In this document: positions 32,374-41,798 of the stretch, one piece after another
How the letters are laid out: every line of letters begins with the position of its first letter
Numbering within the stretch: the first letter of the stretch is position 1
Assembly: GCA_020849615.1 (NCBI GenBank)
Contig: JADLFW010000009.1
Span: 62,001 to 126,000, forward strand
Length of the DNA: 64,000 bases
Reading direction: 5' to 3'
From: Phycisphaerales bacterium
GTDB taxonomy: Bacteria; Planctomycetota; Phycisphaerae; Phycisphaerales; UBA1924
Made by a program: the position numbers and the translations under genes
The notes under the pieces: model-generated
Told to the model about the DNA's origin: nothing
Database searches by the model: none
What the model saw: the letters and a program-made list of their open reading frames with translations, nothing else

Positions 32374-32751
32374 ATGGCATCACTCGTGGTCATCGAAGGT
32401 CCGGGGCAAGGGGCCCACTTCCCGCTCACCGAACCGCTGGTCTCGGTCGGGCGCGACGACACGTGCACGTTTCAGATCCTGGATGCGCTCGTGTCGCGCA
32501 AGCACCTGCAGGTGAGGCTGGATGCCATGCTCGGCAAGCACGTCGCCGGCGATTACCGCAGCGCTCACGGGGTGTTCGTGAACGACAAGCAGATCCTGCT
32601 CGACACACCGTTGAATGACGGCGACAGGATCAGGATCGGTCAGACCACGCTGATGTATCTCGCCGCGGACCATTCCGACGCCCCGGCCGCGGTCGCCGCG
32701 GCCAAGAAGAAGGGCGAGTGGAAGCGGACAACGCTCACGGGGCGTGAGTAG
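32374..32751 (+). CDS. FHA-domain protein
   Basis: The 125-residue protein is a single FHA (phosphothreonine-binding) domain. Residues 1-95 show VSVGRDDTCTFQI, VSRKHLQVRL, AHGVFVNDKQILLD and LNDGDRIRIG, matching the conserved GR, SRxH and NG-type positions (ND here). The C-terminal tail is Lys-rich. The ATG at 32374 has AAGGAGG. It is convergent with a Ser/Thr kinase gene, a possible partner. The 32169-32373 stretch just upstream contains no gene I can support. Confidence 0.85.
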   Translation: MASLVVIEGPGQGAHFPLTEPLVSVGRDDTCTFQILDALVSRKHLQVRLDAMLGKHVAGDYRSAHGVFVNDKQILLDTPLNDGDRIRIGQTTLMYLAADHSDAPAAVAAAKKKGEWKRTTLTGRE

Positions 32752-32797
32752 GAACCCCGTTCGCCTCCCCGGGTACGGGCCTCGCGAGGCACCGACT

Positions 32798-35590
32798 TTA
32801 CTTGGCCGCCACCATCCTGGCCCGGAGTTCCTCGAGGAAGTTCACCACCAGGTCGACCTTGGTGATCCGCTCGCCCTCACCCTCAAGCACAACCATCACC
32901 CTGCCGTCGGGCGTGAAGCACCGGCTTCTGGTCTTGAGATCCTTGACGCTGTAGAGGGTCTTCGGCAGTGATGCCGAGAGGGATGGCTCGGTCTGGATCT
33001 GCACGCTCATCACCTGGTCGTCGGCGTCGATGTACCGGATCTCTTTGCCATCGGGGCTCCACCACGAGCTCCATCCGGCGCCGCTGGTTGAGACCTGCAC
33101 GCGGCCGGCCCGCGCATCCGCGACCCCGGAGCCCGTGCCCGTGAACCGCTGGACGTACAGCTCGGTCCGTCCGGACTCGGCGGACAGGAACCGCGCCCAT
33201 TTTCCATCGGCGGAGAATCCGATCGCGTCTTCGTTCGCCTTGGAGTTGAGGTACGGCTTCGCGACCCACGTCTTGGAATCGGCCTGCTGCTCGAGCAGCA
33301 GCGCATCAGCGGTATCCACCGTGAGGTCGACCTGCGTGACCGCGAGGACCTTGCCGTCGGGCGACCAGTTCCTGGCGATGAGGAGCGTGCGATTGCCGGC
33401 CACGGAGTACAACTTCACGGGTTCTCCTGCCCCGTCGGCGCGCTGTTCCCAGATCGCGGCCTCGGTCTCGCCGATCACGCCGTAGACGATGCGCTGACCG
33501 TCGTTGCTCCAAATGCCGCAGTCGATCGGAATCCCCTGGGTCGGGAGCCGGGTGACGGTGCGTCGCGCAAGGTCGTGCACCCACAGCTCCGAGGGAAGCT
33601 CAGCGCTCTCCGGCTGGTCGAACGAGCTCAGCACCCGACCGCCATCGGGCGAGACGACGAAATTCCCGAAGGCACGGGGGGCGCCGGGAACCGGCTGGGC
33701 CTCGCCCTGGTCGCCGACGACGGCGAGGCGCCGGCCCGACACATCGGCCGACCGCGTCACCATGGCGAGCGTGCCGCCGGGCGAGAGCCGGTAGCTTCTC
33801 AGGGGCCGGCCGCTCCACACCGTGACCGGGGTGCCGGCGACCTGAAGGGTGCCCAAGTCGAAAGGCACGGCGATGAGCGAGTTTTGATTCCTCATCGCCA
33901 GGATGACTCCCCCTCCCGCTCCACCCGTCCCCGCCACGTACTGCGCCGACGCCGCGTTCGGCAGCACGATGCTCCGCTTCCCCGATGCCAGATCGATCAG
34001 CTCCACGTGCTCCTTCACGGTCTGGCCCACGAGCGACCAGCGGGTGGCCAGGATCGACTTACCATCTCCCAGGCGGCGGATCTCTCCCCAGCTTTCGACG
34101 CCAGTGGTGCTCTCGTCGCGGAGCACGGCCCGCGGCTCTCCGCCGGCGGCGGGAACCGTGAGGATCGACGAGTCCCACGACGGCGCGATCGCGATCTCTC
34201 GATCCGACGGCCAGCAGATATCGCCCGGGTTCTTGGGAAGTTCGCACAGCGACTCCGCAGCTCCGGCCGGCTGCCCATCGATCAGCGCGATCTTCTTCAG
34301 GCTGAACCGCGAACCGGCGCGGTCCTTGGCGGCGACGAACGCGATCCAGCGCCCGTCGGGTGAGAGCGAGGCCGTGTTGACCCCCTCGGTGCCCTCGATC
34401 AACTTCGTCTCATCGCGGTCGAGGCGTCGCACCATGAGCAGGCCGCCGGGCTTGACGCTGTCCGGCGGGAGCTCGGGCCAGACAGTGCAGATGAGAAACT
34501 TCGCATCCGGCGAGATGGCCGCCACCGAGCCGAACTCGGGCTTGGCGGGGACTGTCGTGGAGACGTGGAAACTCTGCGCCGGCGCGGGAGGCGCGGGACG
34601 CGTGAGCAGGCTCGCGAGCGCCCACCCGGCTCCGAGCAGGGCGACGGCGGCGATCCCGAGCAGAATCTGCCTGGAGCGTTTGCCCGCCGCCGCCGGTGCA
34701 GCCGCCGAGGTCCACTCGTGGCCCGCGATGGCCCGTTCGAGCTCGAGGCGCGCATCGCCGATGTCGTGCAGGCGGTTCCGGCGGTCCTTGACCAGGCAGC
34801 TCCTGAGCAGCTCGCGGACCCGCGCCGGCGTATGGGGCAGGATCAGCGCCCAGTCCGGTTCTCGATGAAGGATGGCGCCGAGCGAGTCCGTGACCGTCTC
34901 GCCCGGGAACGGCCCGACCCCGGTGAGCATCTCGTAGAGCACGCAGCCGAATGAAAAGATATCGGATCGCTTGTCGACCGGTTTGCCGCGGGCCTGCTCC
35001 GGGGACATGTACCCCGCCGTGCCCATGATCGCGCCGGGAATGGTCGGAGATCGGATCGGCAGGGTCGGAGAGTCCGGGGGTGGTGAGGCTCCGGCCGCGT
35101 TCAACGTTGAGGGCGATCCCTCGGCGGTCCGGGCCAGGCCGAAGTCCAGGACCTTGACCACGCCGTCGGGCGTCACCATCACATTGCCGGGCTTGAGGTC
35201 GCGGTGGATGATGCCTTTCTCGTGGGCGACTTCCAGAGCCTCCGCGATCTGCTTGGCCGTGGTCAGCGCTTCGTCGACCGGGATCGCCCCGCTCACCAAG
35301 CGATCGGCGAGAGTCTCTCCCTCGATGAACTCCAGGACCAGGTACTGGTGCCCGCCCGCTTCCTCAAGGCCGTAGATCGCGCCGATCCCGGGATGGTTGA
35401 GCGATGCGAGCACCTTGGCCTCGCGCTGGAATCGGGCGAGACGATCCGGGTCGGCGGCCAGGTGCGCAGGCAGCGCTTTGATCGCGACCTGGCGGTCCAG
35501 GCGCGTGTCATGGGCGAGGAAGACCTCCCCCATGCCGCCGCGGCCGAGTTCACGCTGGACCTGAAAGGGGCCGATGACGGCTGGGTGCAT
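32798..35590 (-). CDS. Ser/Thr protein kinase with membrane helix and WD40-like propeller
   Basis: The 930-residue protein is a Hanks-type kinase (residues 8-280) with Gly loop GRGGMGEV, Lys38, HRDLKPGN (129-136), DFG (149-151) and TAGYMSPEQARG. A single membrane helix lies near 313-333. The extracytoplasmic part consists of TolB/PD40-type beta-propeller repeats (for example ISPDAKFLIC, LSPDGRWIAF, VSPDGGRVLS, FTPDGRVMVV). This architecture is frequent in Planctomycetes, Acidobacteria and myxobacteria. The sensed ligand and substrates are unknown. Confidence 0.92.
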   Translation of the reverse strand: MHPAVIGPFQVQRELGRGGMGEVFLAHDTRLDRQVAIKALPAHLAADPDRLARFQREAKVLASLNHPGIGAIYGLEEAGGHQYLVLEFIEGETLADRLVSGAIPVDEALTTAKQIAEALEVAHEKGIIHRDLKPGNVMVTPDGVVKVLDFGLARTAEGSPSTLNAAGASPPPDSPTLPIRSPTIPGAIMGTAGYMSPEQARGKPVDKRSDIFSFGCVLYEMLTGVGPFPGETVTDSLGAILHREPDWALILPHTPARVRELLRSCLVKDRRNRLHDIGDARLELERAIAGHEWTSAAAPAAAGKRSRQILLGIAAVALLGAGWALASLLTRPAPPAPAQSFHVSTTVPAKPEFGSVAAISPDAKFLICTVWPELPPDSVKPGGLLMVRRLDRDETKLIEGTEGVNTASLSPDGRWIAFVAAKDRAGSRFSLKKIALIDGQPAGAAESLCELPKNPGDICWPSDREIAIAPSWDSSILTVPAAGGEPRAVLRDESTTGVESWGEIRRLGDGKSILATRWSLVGQTVKEHVELIDLASGKRSIVLPNAASAQYVAGTGGAGGGVILAMRNQNSLIAVPFDLGTLQVAGTPVTVWSGRPLRSYRLSPGGTLAMVTRSADVSGRRLAVVGDQGEAQPVPGAPRAFGNFVVSPDGGRVLSSFDQPESAELPSELWVHDLARRTVTRLPTQGIPIDCGIWSNDGQRIVYGVIGETEAAIWEQRADGAGEPVKLYSVAGNRTLLIARNWSPDGKVLAVTQVDLTVDTADALLLEQQADSKTWVAKPYLNSKANEDAIGFSADGKWARFLSAESGRTELYVQRFTGTGSGVADARAGRVQVSTSGAGWSSWWSPDGKEIRYIDADDQVMSVQIQTEPSLSASLPKTLYSVKDLKTRSRCFTPDGRVMVVLEGEGERITKVDLVVNFLEELRARMVAAK

Positions 35591-36163
35591 GAGCGGAGAG
35601 TGTACGAGTTGGCCCGTCCAAGGGAAGGTCCATCAAACCCGCCGTTGCGGCGGCGGGCAGCGCGTGAGCGGTGCGCAACGAAGGCACGACGTCGGGCGGA
35701 GAGACTCTGCCCGCTTTGGATCGCGACATCGCCGCCTCCGCGGCGTCTCGCCGATGAGCGCACGCGCGCTGGGGTTGGGAGGGACTGCCGCGCGCTGTTC
35801 GCACGCTGCGTGCGGCGATCCCTGCTGGTTGTTGGGCACGCGATCCTCGAAGTCACGTAAACGGCTGCTAATGCGGCGGTTGTGGTTCTGCCCGCCCCGG
35901 CTTCCACACCCCCCATTCGCGAAGGGCCTAAATCAGGCCCGCCGCGCCGGTCTCAGCCGCAACTCCTATTTCGCTTCGCCCGCGGACAGCCCGGGCCGGG
36001 CTCTGTCTTTCTTGGCCCGGAGCCCCGGTGGCGGGGAGCAAATTTGTTGACAGGGGATGTCGATCCCGCGACCCGGCGATCGACGTGAGGACGGACGGGC
36101 CGGGCACGGCGGGTGCCGATGGGAAGCCCCGGCCCGGATCTGGATTTCAACAGGAGTGACCGA
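35591..36163. other. 573-base non-coding gap
   Basis: No frame here has convincing protein character. It holds the upstream region of the kinase gene (minus) and of the DGPF genes (plus). TGTCGA at 36058-36063 followed 17 bases later by CGA is a possible ECF-type promoter (see findings). Confidence 0.5.
36058..36084 (+). promoter_or_regulatory. Candidate ECF-type promoter (TGTCGA-N17-CGA), copy 1
   Basis: TGTCGA (36058-36063) and CGAC (36081-36084), about 80 bases upstream of the first DGPF gene. A similar arrangement recurs at 36623. As I recall, TGTCGA was reported for ECF42 targets in Streptomyces, which I cannot check here. Confidence 0.35.
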
Positions 36164-36595
36164 ATGAGAGTCATGGTGATCGTGAAGGCGACGAAGGACT
36201 CCGAAGCGGGAGTGCTCCCGGATAAGGAGCTCCTGACCGCGATGGGTAACTACAACGAGCAGCTCGTGAAGGCCGGCGTGATGCTGGCGGGTGAGGGGCT
36301 GCATTCCAGCGCGAAGGGCAAGCGGGTGCGGTTCTCGGGCGACCGCCGGATGGTCGTGGATGGCCCGTTCGCGGAGACCAAGGAGTTGATCGCCGGGTTC
36401 TGGCTGTGGCAGGTCCGTTCCATGGAGGAGGCGGTGGAGTGGCTCAAGCGCTGCCCCAACCCGCACCGCGAAGAGTGCGAGGTCGAGATCCGGCAGGTCT
36501 TCGAGGCCGATGACTTCGGCCCGGAGTTCACGCCCGAACTGCGGGCGCAGGAGGACCGGCTCCGGGCCGAGGCCGAGAAGCAGGCCCGGCGCTGA
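36164..36595 (+). CDS. DGPF/YCII-related protein 1
   Basis: The 143-residue dimeric alpha+beta barrel-type protein contains the family hallmark VVDGPFAETKELIAGFWLWQ. ATG 36164 follows AGGAG. DGPF proteins are typically cotranscribed with ECF42 sigma factors; one lies 1.3 kb downstream. They resemble YCII, but enzymatic activity is not established. The C-terminal 25 residues are extra charged helix. Confidence 0.85.
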   Translation: MRVMVIVKATKDSEAGVLPDKELLTAMGNYNEQLVKAGVMLAGEGLHSSAKGKRVRFSGDRRMVVDGPFAETKELIAGFWLWQVRSMEEAVEWLKRCPNPHREECEVEIRQVFEADDFGPEFTPELRAQEDRLRAEAEKQARR

Positions 36596-36622
36596 ACCAG
36601 ATCAGAAGAGTCGCGCATCGGA

Positions 36623-36649
36623 TGTCGAACTCGGTGCGAGCACGACGAT
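36623..36649 (+). promoter_or_regulatory. Candidate ECF-type promoter (TGTCGA-N17-CGA), copy 2
   Basis: TGTCGA (36623-36628), then CGAT (36646-36649) after 17 bases. It lies 82 bases upstream of the second DGPF start, like copy 1. Confidence 0.35.
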
Positions 36650-36730
36650 GCATGCGCAAAGGCACGGGCCGGGATGGTCGGGACTGTCGCCGGCCCGGGC
36701 CCACAACACCAAGCCGAAGGAGATTGGACG

Positions 36731-37105
36731 ATGCGGTTCCTGGGATTGCTGAAAGCCGACAAGGATTCGGAGGCGGGTGTCCCGCCGAGCCCCGAGTTGC
36801 TGCAGCGGATGGGCGTATTCATCGAAGAGATCATGAAGGCCGGGGTGCTCACCGCGACCGACGGCCTGCACCCGAGCTCGAAGGGCAAGCGGGTGAAACT
36901 GTCGAAGGGCAAAGTGACGGTGATCGACGGGCCGTTCACCGAGTCGAAGGAACTGGTCGCGTCCTACGCGATCTTCCAGACCAGGACGATCGATGAAGCG
37001 GTCCACTGGACGACGCGGTTCCTGCAGGTGCTGGGCGAAGGCGAGTGCGAGATCCGGCCCATCTTCGAGCCCGACGACTTCGGGCCCGGGCCCACGTCAC
37101 GCTGA
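36731..37105 (+). CDS. DGPF/YCII-related protein 2
   Basis: The 124-residue paralogue of the preceding gene shares the KADKDSEAGVPPSPELL start and VIDGPFTESKELVASYAIFQ core. ATG 36731 is supported by AGGAGA. Tandem DGPF genes before an ECF42 factor are a known arrangement. Confidence 0.85.
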   Translation: MRFLGLLKADKDSEAGVPPSPELLQRMGVFIEEIMKAGVLTATDGLHPSSKGKRVKLSKGKVTVIDGPFTESKELVASYAIFQTRTIDEAVHWTTRFLQVLGEGECEIRPIFEPDDFGPGPTSR

Positions 37106-37216
37106 CGTGATCACGGCGGGACGCGGGTCGAGCACTGTGAATCACAACACACCGGTGAACTCCGGCGGGCCGGTCGCGGCCCGCCGGAGGAGGGTCTTCC
37201 CTTGAGGAGAATCGAT

Positions 37217-37852
37217 ATGAAGCGAGTGAAGAGCATGATCATGTTGGTGGCGGGCGGAGTGGCGGTCCTGGCGGCGGCATACGCGACGGGCCAGCCTTCG
37301 AAGGAGCACTCACCGGCGTCGCCGCAGCCGGGCGGCAACCACGCCGACATCGCCCGGGCCTGCGCGGAAGCGGGAACGCCCGGCGCCATGCACCGGCGGC
37401 TGGCCCGGATGGTGGGGGAGTGGCACGGCAGCACGCGGATGTGGATGAGCCCGGGCGGCGAATCCCTGACGGGCGAGTGCGTGTGGCACGTGACCAGCGT
37501 CATGGATGGGCGGTACATCCGCTGCGAGATGATCGGCGAGATGCCGGGCCTGGGGGAGTACCGCGGGCTCGGGTACTCGGGCTTCGATAACGTGTCGGGC
37601 GAGTTCGTCGGCACGTGGATCGACAACCACGGGACCGGCATCATGAACGGCGCCGGCGGCCTGTCGGATGACGGCCGGACCATGCGCTGGTCGTATAGCT
37701 ACAACTGCCCGATTCGCAGGAAGCCCATGACGGTGCGCCAGGTCGAGACCTTTCCCGACGACGACACCATGTCGTTCGAGATGTTCACGACCGATCCGGC
37801 CAGCGGAGCGGAGTACCGCTGCATGCACATCGATTTCCGCCGCCAGAAGTGA
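37217..37852 (+). CDS. DUF1579-like exported protein
   Basis: The 211-residue protein has an N-terminal signal peptide (cleavage near AYATGQ). The body matches the DUF1579 pattern: HRRLARMVGEWHGSTRMW, MDGRYIRCEMIGEM, GLGYSGFDNVSGEFVGTWID. These lipocalin-like proteins often accompany DGPF/ECF42 loci. The ATG at 37217 has GAGGAGA upstream. Function unknown. Confidence 0.82.
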   Translation: MKRVKSMIMLVAGGVAVLAAAYATGQPSKEHSPASPQPGGNHADIARACAEAGTPGAMHRRLARMVGEWHGSTRMWMSPGGESLTGECVWHVTSVMDGRYIRCEMIGEMPGLGEYRGLGYSGFDNVSGEFVGTWIDNHGTGIMNGAGGLSDDGRTMRWSYSYNCPIRRKPMTVRQVETFPDDDTMSFEMFTTDPASGAEYRCMHIDFRRQK

Positions 37853-37894
37853 ACGGCCGGGCCGCATCCACGGAGACCGAACTATGCTCCGTGG

Positions 37895-39208
37895 ATGGCG
37901 GCTCCCGATGCGCACCGCGCGACAATCGAGGCGGTCTGGCGGATCGAATCTGCGCGGCTGATCGCCGGGCTGGCGCGCATCGTGCGCGATGTCGGCATCG
38001 CCGAGGAACTGGCGCAGGATGCGCTGGTCGCCGCGATGGAGCAGTGGCCGGCTTCGGGCGTTCCGGACAACCCCGGCGCCTGGCTGATGGCCACCGCCAG
38101 GCACCGCGCGATCGACATGGTCCGCCGCGAGAAGCGGTTCCGGCGGCGCCGCGAGGAACTGGGCCGCGCCCGCGGGGCTCTCCAGAGTAAGGCCGGGCCG
38201 GATGTGGATGCAGCGCTCGATGACGACATCGGCGATGATCTGTTGCGGCTGGTGTTCACCGCCTGCCATCCGGCGCTGCCGGCCGAATCTCGCGTGGCGT
38301 TGACCCTCCGGCTGGTCGCCGGGCTCACGACCGAGGAGATCGGCCGGGCATTCCTGGCCCCGGAAACCACCATCGCCCAGCGGATCGTCCGGGCCAAACG
38401 CACGCTGACCGAGAAGCAGGTCGAGTTCGAAGTGCCGCGGGGCGCCGAACTCGCATCCCGCCTGGCGTCGGTGCTCGAGGTGATCTATCTCATCTTCACG
38501 GAGGGGTACACGGCGACCAGCGGGGATGACTGGCTGCGCCCCGGCCTGTGCGAAGAGGCCCTGCGCCTCGGCCGCATTGTCGCGGAGCTGGCTCCGAAAG
38601 AGCCAGAGGTGCACGGCATGGTCGCCATGATGGAACTGCAGGCCTCGCGGCTCCGGGCGCGCATCGGCCCGGCCGGCGAGCCGATCCTCCTCCTCGATCA
38701 GAACCGCGCCCGCTGGGATCAACTCCTGATCCGTCGGGGGCTCGAAGCCCTGCGACGGGCCGAGTCCCTGGGAGGAGAGCCGGGCCCGTATGTGGTTCAG
38801 GCGGCCATCGCGGCCTGCCATGCGCGGGCCCGGGAAGCATCCGCGACGGACTGGGTCCGGATCGCCGCCCTGTACGGCGTGCTGGCGAAGCTGGCCCCCT
38901 CGCCCGTGGTCGAGCTCAACCGCGCTGTGGCGGTCTCGATGGCAGAGGGCCCGGCCGCCGGCCTCGTGATCGTCGATACGCTGACCCGCGATCCGGCCCT
39001 GCGCGGCTATCACCTGCTGCCCAGCGTTCGCGGCGACCTGCTCTTCAAGCTGTCCCGCTTGAAGGAAGCACAGGCGGAGTTCGAGCGCGCCGCGGCGATG
39101 ACTCGCAACACGCGGGAGCGGGATCTGCTGCTGGCCCGCGCCCGGGCGTGCGGGCCGGACGAGGGGTCGTCGGCGGACACTCCGCCGAGAACACCCGGGC
39201 GCGGTTGA
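37895..39208 (+). CDS. ECF42-like RNA polymerase sigma factor with TPR-like C-terminal extension
   Basis: The 437-residue protein has sigma region 2 (IAEELAQDALVAAMEQWP, NPGAWLMATARHRAIDMVRR) and region 4 (LRLVAGLTTEEIGRAFLAPE). A roughly 200-residue helical C-terminal extension follows, with FTEGYTATSGDDWLRPGLCE and TPR-like helices. This layout is that of the ECF42/SigI-like group, which lacks an anti-sigma factor and is controlled through the C-terminal extension. It probably transcribes the DGPF genes upstream. Confidence 0.88.
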   Translation: MAAPDAHRATIEAVWRIESARLIAGLARIVRDVGIAEELAQDALVAAMEQWPASGVPDNPGAWLMATARHRAIDMVRREKRFRRRREELGRARGALQSKAGPDVDAALDDDIGDDLLRLVFTACHPALPAESRVALTLRLVAGLTTEEIGRAFLAPETTIAQRIVRAKRTLTEKQVEFEVPRGAELASRLASVLEVIYLIFTEGYTATSGDDWLRPGLCEEALRLGRIVAELAPKEPEVHGMVAMMELQASRLRARIGPAGEPILLLDQNRARWDQLLIRRGLEALRRAESLGGEPGPYVVQAAIAACHARAREASATDWVRIAALYGVLAKLAPSPVVELNRAVAVSMAEGPAAGLVIVDTLTRDPALRGYHLLPSVRGDLLFKLSRLKEAQAEFERAAAMTRNTRERDLLLARARACGPDEGSSADTPPRTPGRG

Positions 39209-39257
39209 AAGGCCTGAGCCGAATCAGCCCGTCACGCTCAGCTCCGAAGCTCGCCGG

Positions 39258-40928
39258 TCACTCGTAGGCCGGCGTCCACTGGCACTCGGCGATGCGCCGC
39301 TCCAGTTCCAGTTCCGAACACGGCGGCGCCAGCCCGGCGCCCTGGGCTTCCATCGCAACCGCTTTGGCGATGTGCCGGGCCGTCGCCCGCAGGTCGCCGA
39401 GCGATGGGAGCAGGGAGGCGGTGGGATCGGTCCGGGCCGGCGACAGGTTGCCCAGCGCTCGCGCGGCCGCCAGCATCATGCCGTCGCTGACCCGCGTGGC
39501 CCTTGAAGCGGCGATGGCGAGCCCGATTGAGGGGAAGATGAAGACGTTGTTGCACTGGGCGATCGTGTAGGTGCGGTCGCCATGGCGAACAGGAGCGAAC
39601 GGAGAGCCCGTGGCGACCAGGGCGCGCCCATCGGTCCAACGGAGCAGGTCCTCCGGCGTCGCCTCGGCGCGGGAGGTGGGGTTCGAGAGCGGCAGGATGA
39701 TGGGCCGGGCCGCGCGGGATGCCATGTCGCGGATGATGGGCTCCGTGAACGCGCCGGCCAGCGTGGACAGCCCGATGAGGATGGTCGGGGCTGCGCCCCG
39801 CACGACCTCGGCGAGCCCGGGCGGCCCGGAGGCGGGCCGAGGGATGGCGGCGAGGTGGTCGGGGTCCTGGGCGAACGCCCGCTGGTCCGCGGACAGGTCG
39901 GTCCGGCCCGTGTGGAGCAGGCCGCCCCGGTTGACAATGTAGAACCTTGCGCGGGCTTCACGCTCCGAGAGGCCGTCCTGCTGCATGGCGATCCGCATCT
40001 GGTCGGCCACACCGATGCCGGCGGATCCGGCGCCCAGGATCACGACGGTGTGGTCCCGGAGCCGCTTCCCGCTGGCCCCGATGCCGCCCAGGATGGCCCC
40101 CAGCGTTACAGAGGCGGTCCCCTGGATGTCATCGTTGAAGCTCAGGATGTCATCGCGGTACCGCTGCAGCAGCGTGGAAGCGATGGAGTTGGGGAAGTCC
40201 TCCCACTGCAGGCAGGTGCCGGGAAGTTCGACCTTCACGGCCTGGATGAACTGATCGACGAAGTCGAAGTACTCGGCCCCCGTCAGTCGCTCATGGCGCC
40301 AGCCGAGGTACATCGGGTCCTTCAGCCGGTCCGCGTTGTTGGTCCCGACATCCAGCACGATCGGCAGGGTGCGGGCCGGATGGATGCCGCCCACAAGCGT
40401 GTACAGCGAGAGCTTGCCGATGGGGATGCCCAGCCCGCCGACGCCCTGATCGCCGATGCCCAGGATGCGGCCGCCGTCGGTGACGACGACGACATCCACC
40501 TGGCGGTTGGGGCGGTTGGCCAGAATCTCGGAGATCCGGTCACGGAGCGGGTAGGAGACAAACAGCCCGCGGGGCCGGCGGTAGATGTGCGAGAACTGCT
40601 CGCACGCCTGGGCCACGGTCGGGGTGTAGACGATCGGCATCATCTCCTCGACGTGATCGCAGAGCAGCTGGTAGTACAGGACCTCGTTGGTGTCCTGGAG
40701 CGCACGGAGGTAGATGTGCTTGCCCAGGTCGGTGCCGCAGGCGCAGAATGCCTCGTACGCCCGGGCCGACTGCTGCGCGAGCGTTTCGATCTGAGGCGGG
40801 AGCAGGCCCAGCAGCCCGAGTCGGGTGCGCTCGAACAGGCTGAAGGCGGTTCCCTTCGTGTGGAGCGGGTCATCAAGGAGCGAGTGGCCATGGAGCGGGG
40901 CAATACCGCCGGATGCAGGGAGGACCAT
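39258..40928 (-). CDS. maeA: NAD-dependent malic enzyme
   Basis: The 556-residue cytoplasmic enzyme decarboxylates malate to pyruvate with NAD reduction. Diagnostic segments are KGTAFSLFERTRLGLLGLLP, MPIVYTPTVAQACEQFSHIY (catalytic Tyr), VVTDGGRILGIGDQGVGG (Arg/Lys region), SFNDDIQGTASVTLGA (metal Asp) and the Rossmann loop VILGAGSAGIGVAD. ATG 40928 gives a length matching E. coli MaeA; ATGs at 40964 and 40976 are alternatives. It is divergent from the lipoprotein gene at 41157. Confidence 0.93.
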   Translation of the reverse strand: MVLPASGGIAPLHGHSLLDDPLHTKGTAFSLFERTRLGLLGLLPPQIETLAQQSARAYEAFCACGTDLGKHIYLRALQDTNEVLYYQLLCDHVEEMMPIVYTPTVAQACEQFSHIYRRPRGLFVSYPLRDRISEILANRPNRQVDVVVVTDGGRILGIGDQGVGGLGIPIGKLSLYTLVGGIHPARTLPIVLDVGTNNADRLKDPMYLGWRHERLTGAEYFDFVDQFIQAVKVELPGTCLQWEDFPNSIASTLLQRYRDDILSFNDDIQGTASVTLGAILGGIGASGKRLRDHTVVILGAGSAGIGVADQMRIAMQQDGLSEREARARFYIVNRGGLLHTGRTDLSADQRAFAQDPDHLAAIPRPASGPPGLAEVVRGAAPTILIGLSTLAGAFTEPIIRDMASRAARPIILPLSNPTSRAEATPEDLLRWTDGRALVATGSPFAPVRHGDRTYTIAQCNNVFIFPSIGLAIAASRATRVSDGMMLAAARALGNLSPARTDPTASLLPSLGDLRATARHIAKAVAMEAQGAGLAPPCSELELERRIAECQWTPAYE

Positions 40929-41156
40929 GGGAGTGTTCCGTTGCTGGATGTTCGGAAGGGACATCGTCCAGGACATCCCGTGATCCCACGTTAGTTCCGG
41001 CCCGAGGCCCGGCTGTACGGGGTGGAATTCCCCGAATCTCGTGGCCGCCGCGATCGGCGACTCGCGCCCCGCGGCACCGGGAAAACCAACCCCGGCCCGA
41101 GCACCGGGAGCCGAGAACGCGGGTACCATCTGCAACTTCAACCCGGAGAGCCACGC

Positions 41157-41786
41157 ATGTTCCAGATTCGGTCGCTGATCGCAGGGCTGTTCACCGCTTC
41201 GGTCATCATCGGGCTGAGCGCCTGCGAGAAGCAGCCGCCCGCCCCCACCCCCCCCGCGTCGAAGCCCTCGCCGGCCCCCGCCCCGGCCGCGGCCGGCTCA
41301 AGCACTCCCCAGGCACCTTCCGCAGGGACTGCCGCAGGGACCGTTACCGCGGCAGGCGTGCTCTTCAAGGTGCCCGAAGGCTGGAAGTCGGTGCCCCCAT
41401 CCAACCAGATGAGGCTCGCCGAGATCCAGGTTCCGGATGCCTCCGGAGATCCATCCAAAGCGTGCGTCATCGCCTTCTCGACCGCCGGCGGCGATGTCCA
41501 GTCCAACATCACCCGCTGGGCGGGCCAGATGCTGGACGCCTCGGGCCAGCCGCCCAAGCCGGAGACCACCACTCGCGATGTCAACGGCCTGAAGGTGCAC
41601 ACCGTCGAGTTGAAGGGCTCCTACCAGGGCATGGGAGAGACGCCCAAGCCCGACTGGATGCTCCGCGGCGCGATCGTCGAGAGCGCTTCGGGCCTCCTGT
41701 TCGTCAAGATGACGGGCCCGGCCGCCGCCATGGAGGCCGCCAAGGCCAACTGGAACGCCATGATCGACGGCATCCAGAAGGCCTGA
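41157..41786 (+). CDS. Lipoprotein with planctomycete-style GWK...NITRW domain
   Basis: The 209-residue protein has a signal peptide and lipobox LSAC (Cys22). A Pro/Ala linker (about 24-60) leads into a compact domain: VPEGWKSVPPSNQMRLAEIQ, AFSTAGGDVQSNITRWAGQM, PDWMLRGAIV, FVKMTGPAAAM. I have seen this pattern in uncharacterised exported proteins; no function is known. The ATG at 41157 is preceded by GGAGAG. Confidence 0.75.
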   Translation: MFQIRSLIAGLFTASVIIGLSACEKQPPAPTPPASKPSPAPAPAAAGSSTPQAPSAGTAAGTVTAAGVLFKVPEGWKSVPPSNQMRLAEIQVPDASGDPSKACVIAFSTAGGDVQSNITRWAGQMLDASGQPPKPETTTRDVNGLKVHTVELKGSYQGMGETPKPDWMLRGAIVESASGLLFVKMTGPAAAMEAAKANWNAMIDGIQKA

Positions 41787-41798
41787 GCTGGCATCGCG

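Noticed and set aside
35574-36050. Open frame in the gap upstream of the kinase gene
   Set aside because: Composition is low-complexity and there is no ribosome-binding site, domain or coding-like periodicity by eye.
36047-36075. Sigma70 promoter starting at TTGACA 36047
   Set aside because: No acceptable -10 hexamer occurs 16-18 bases downstream; the TGTCGA element overlapping it is a better candidate.
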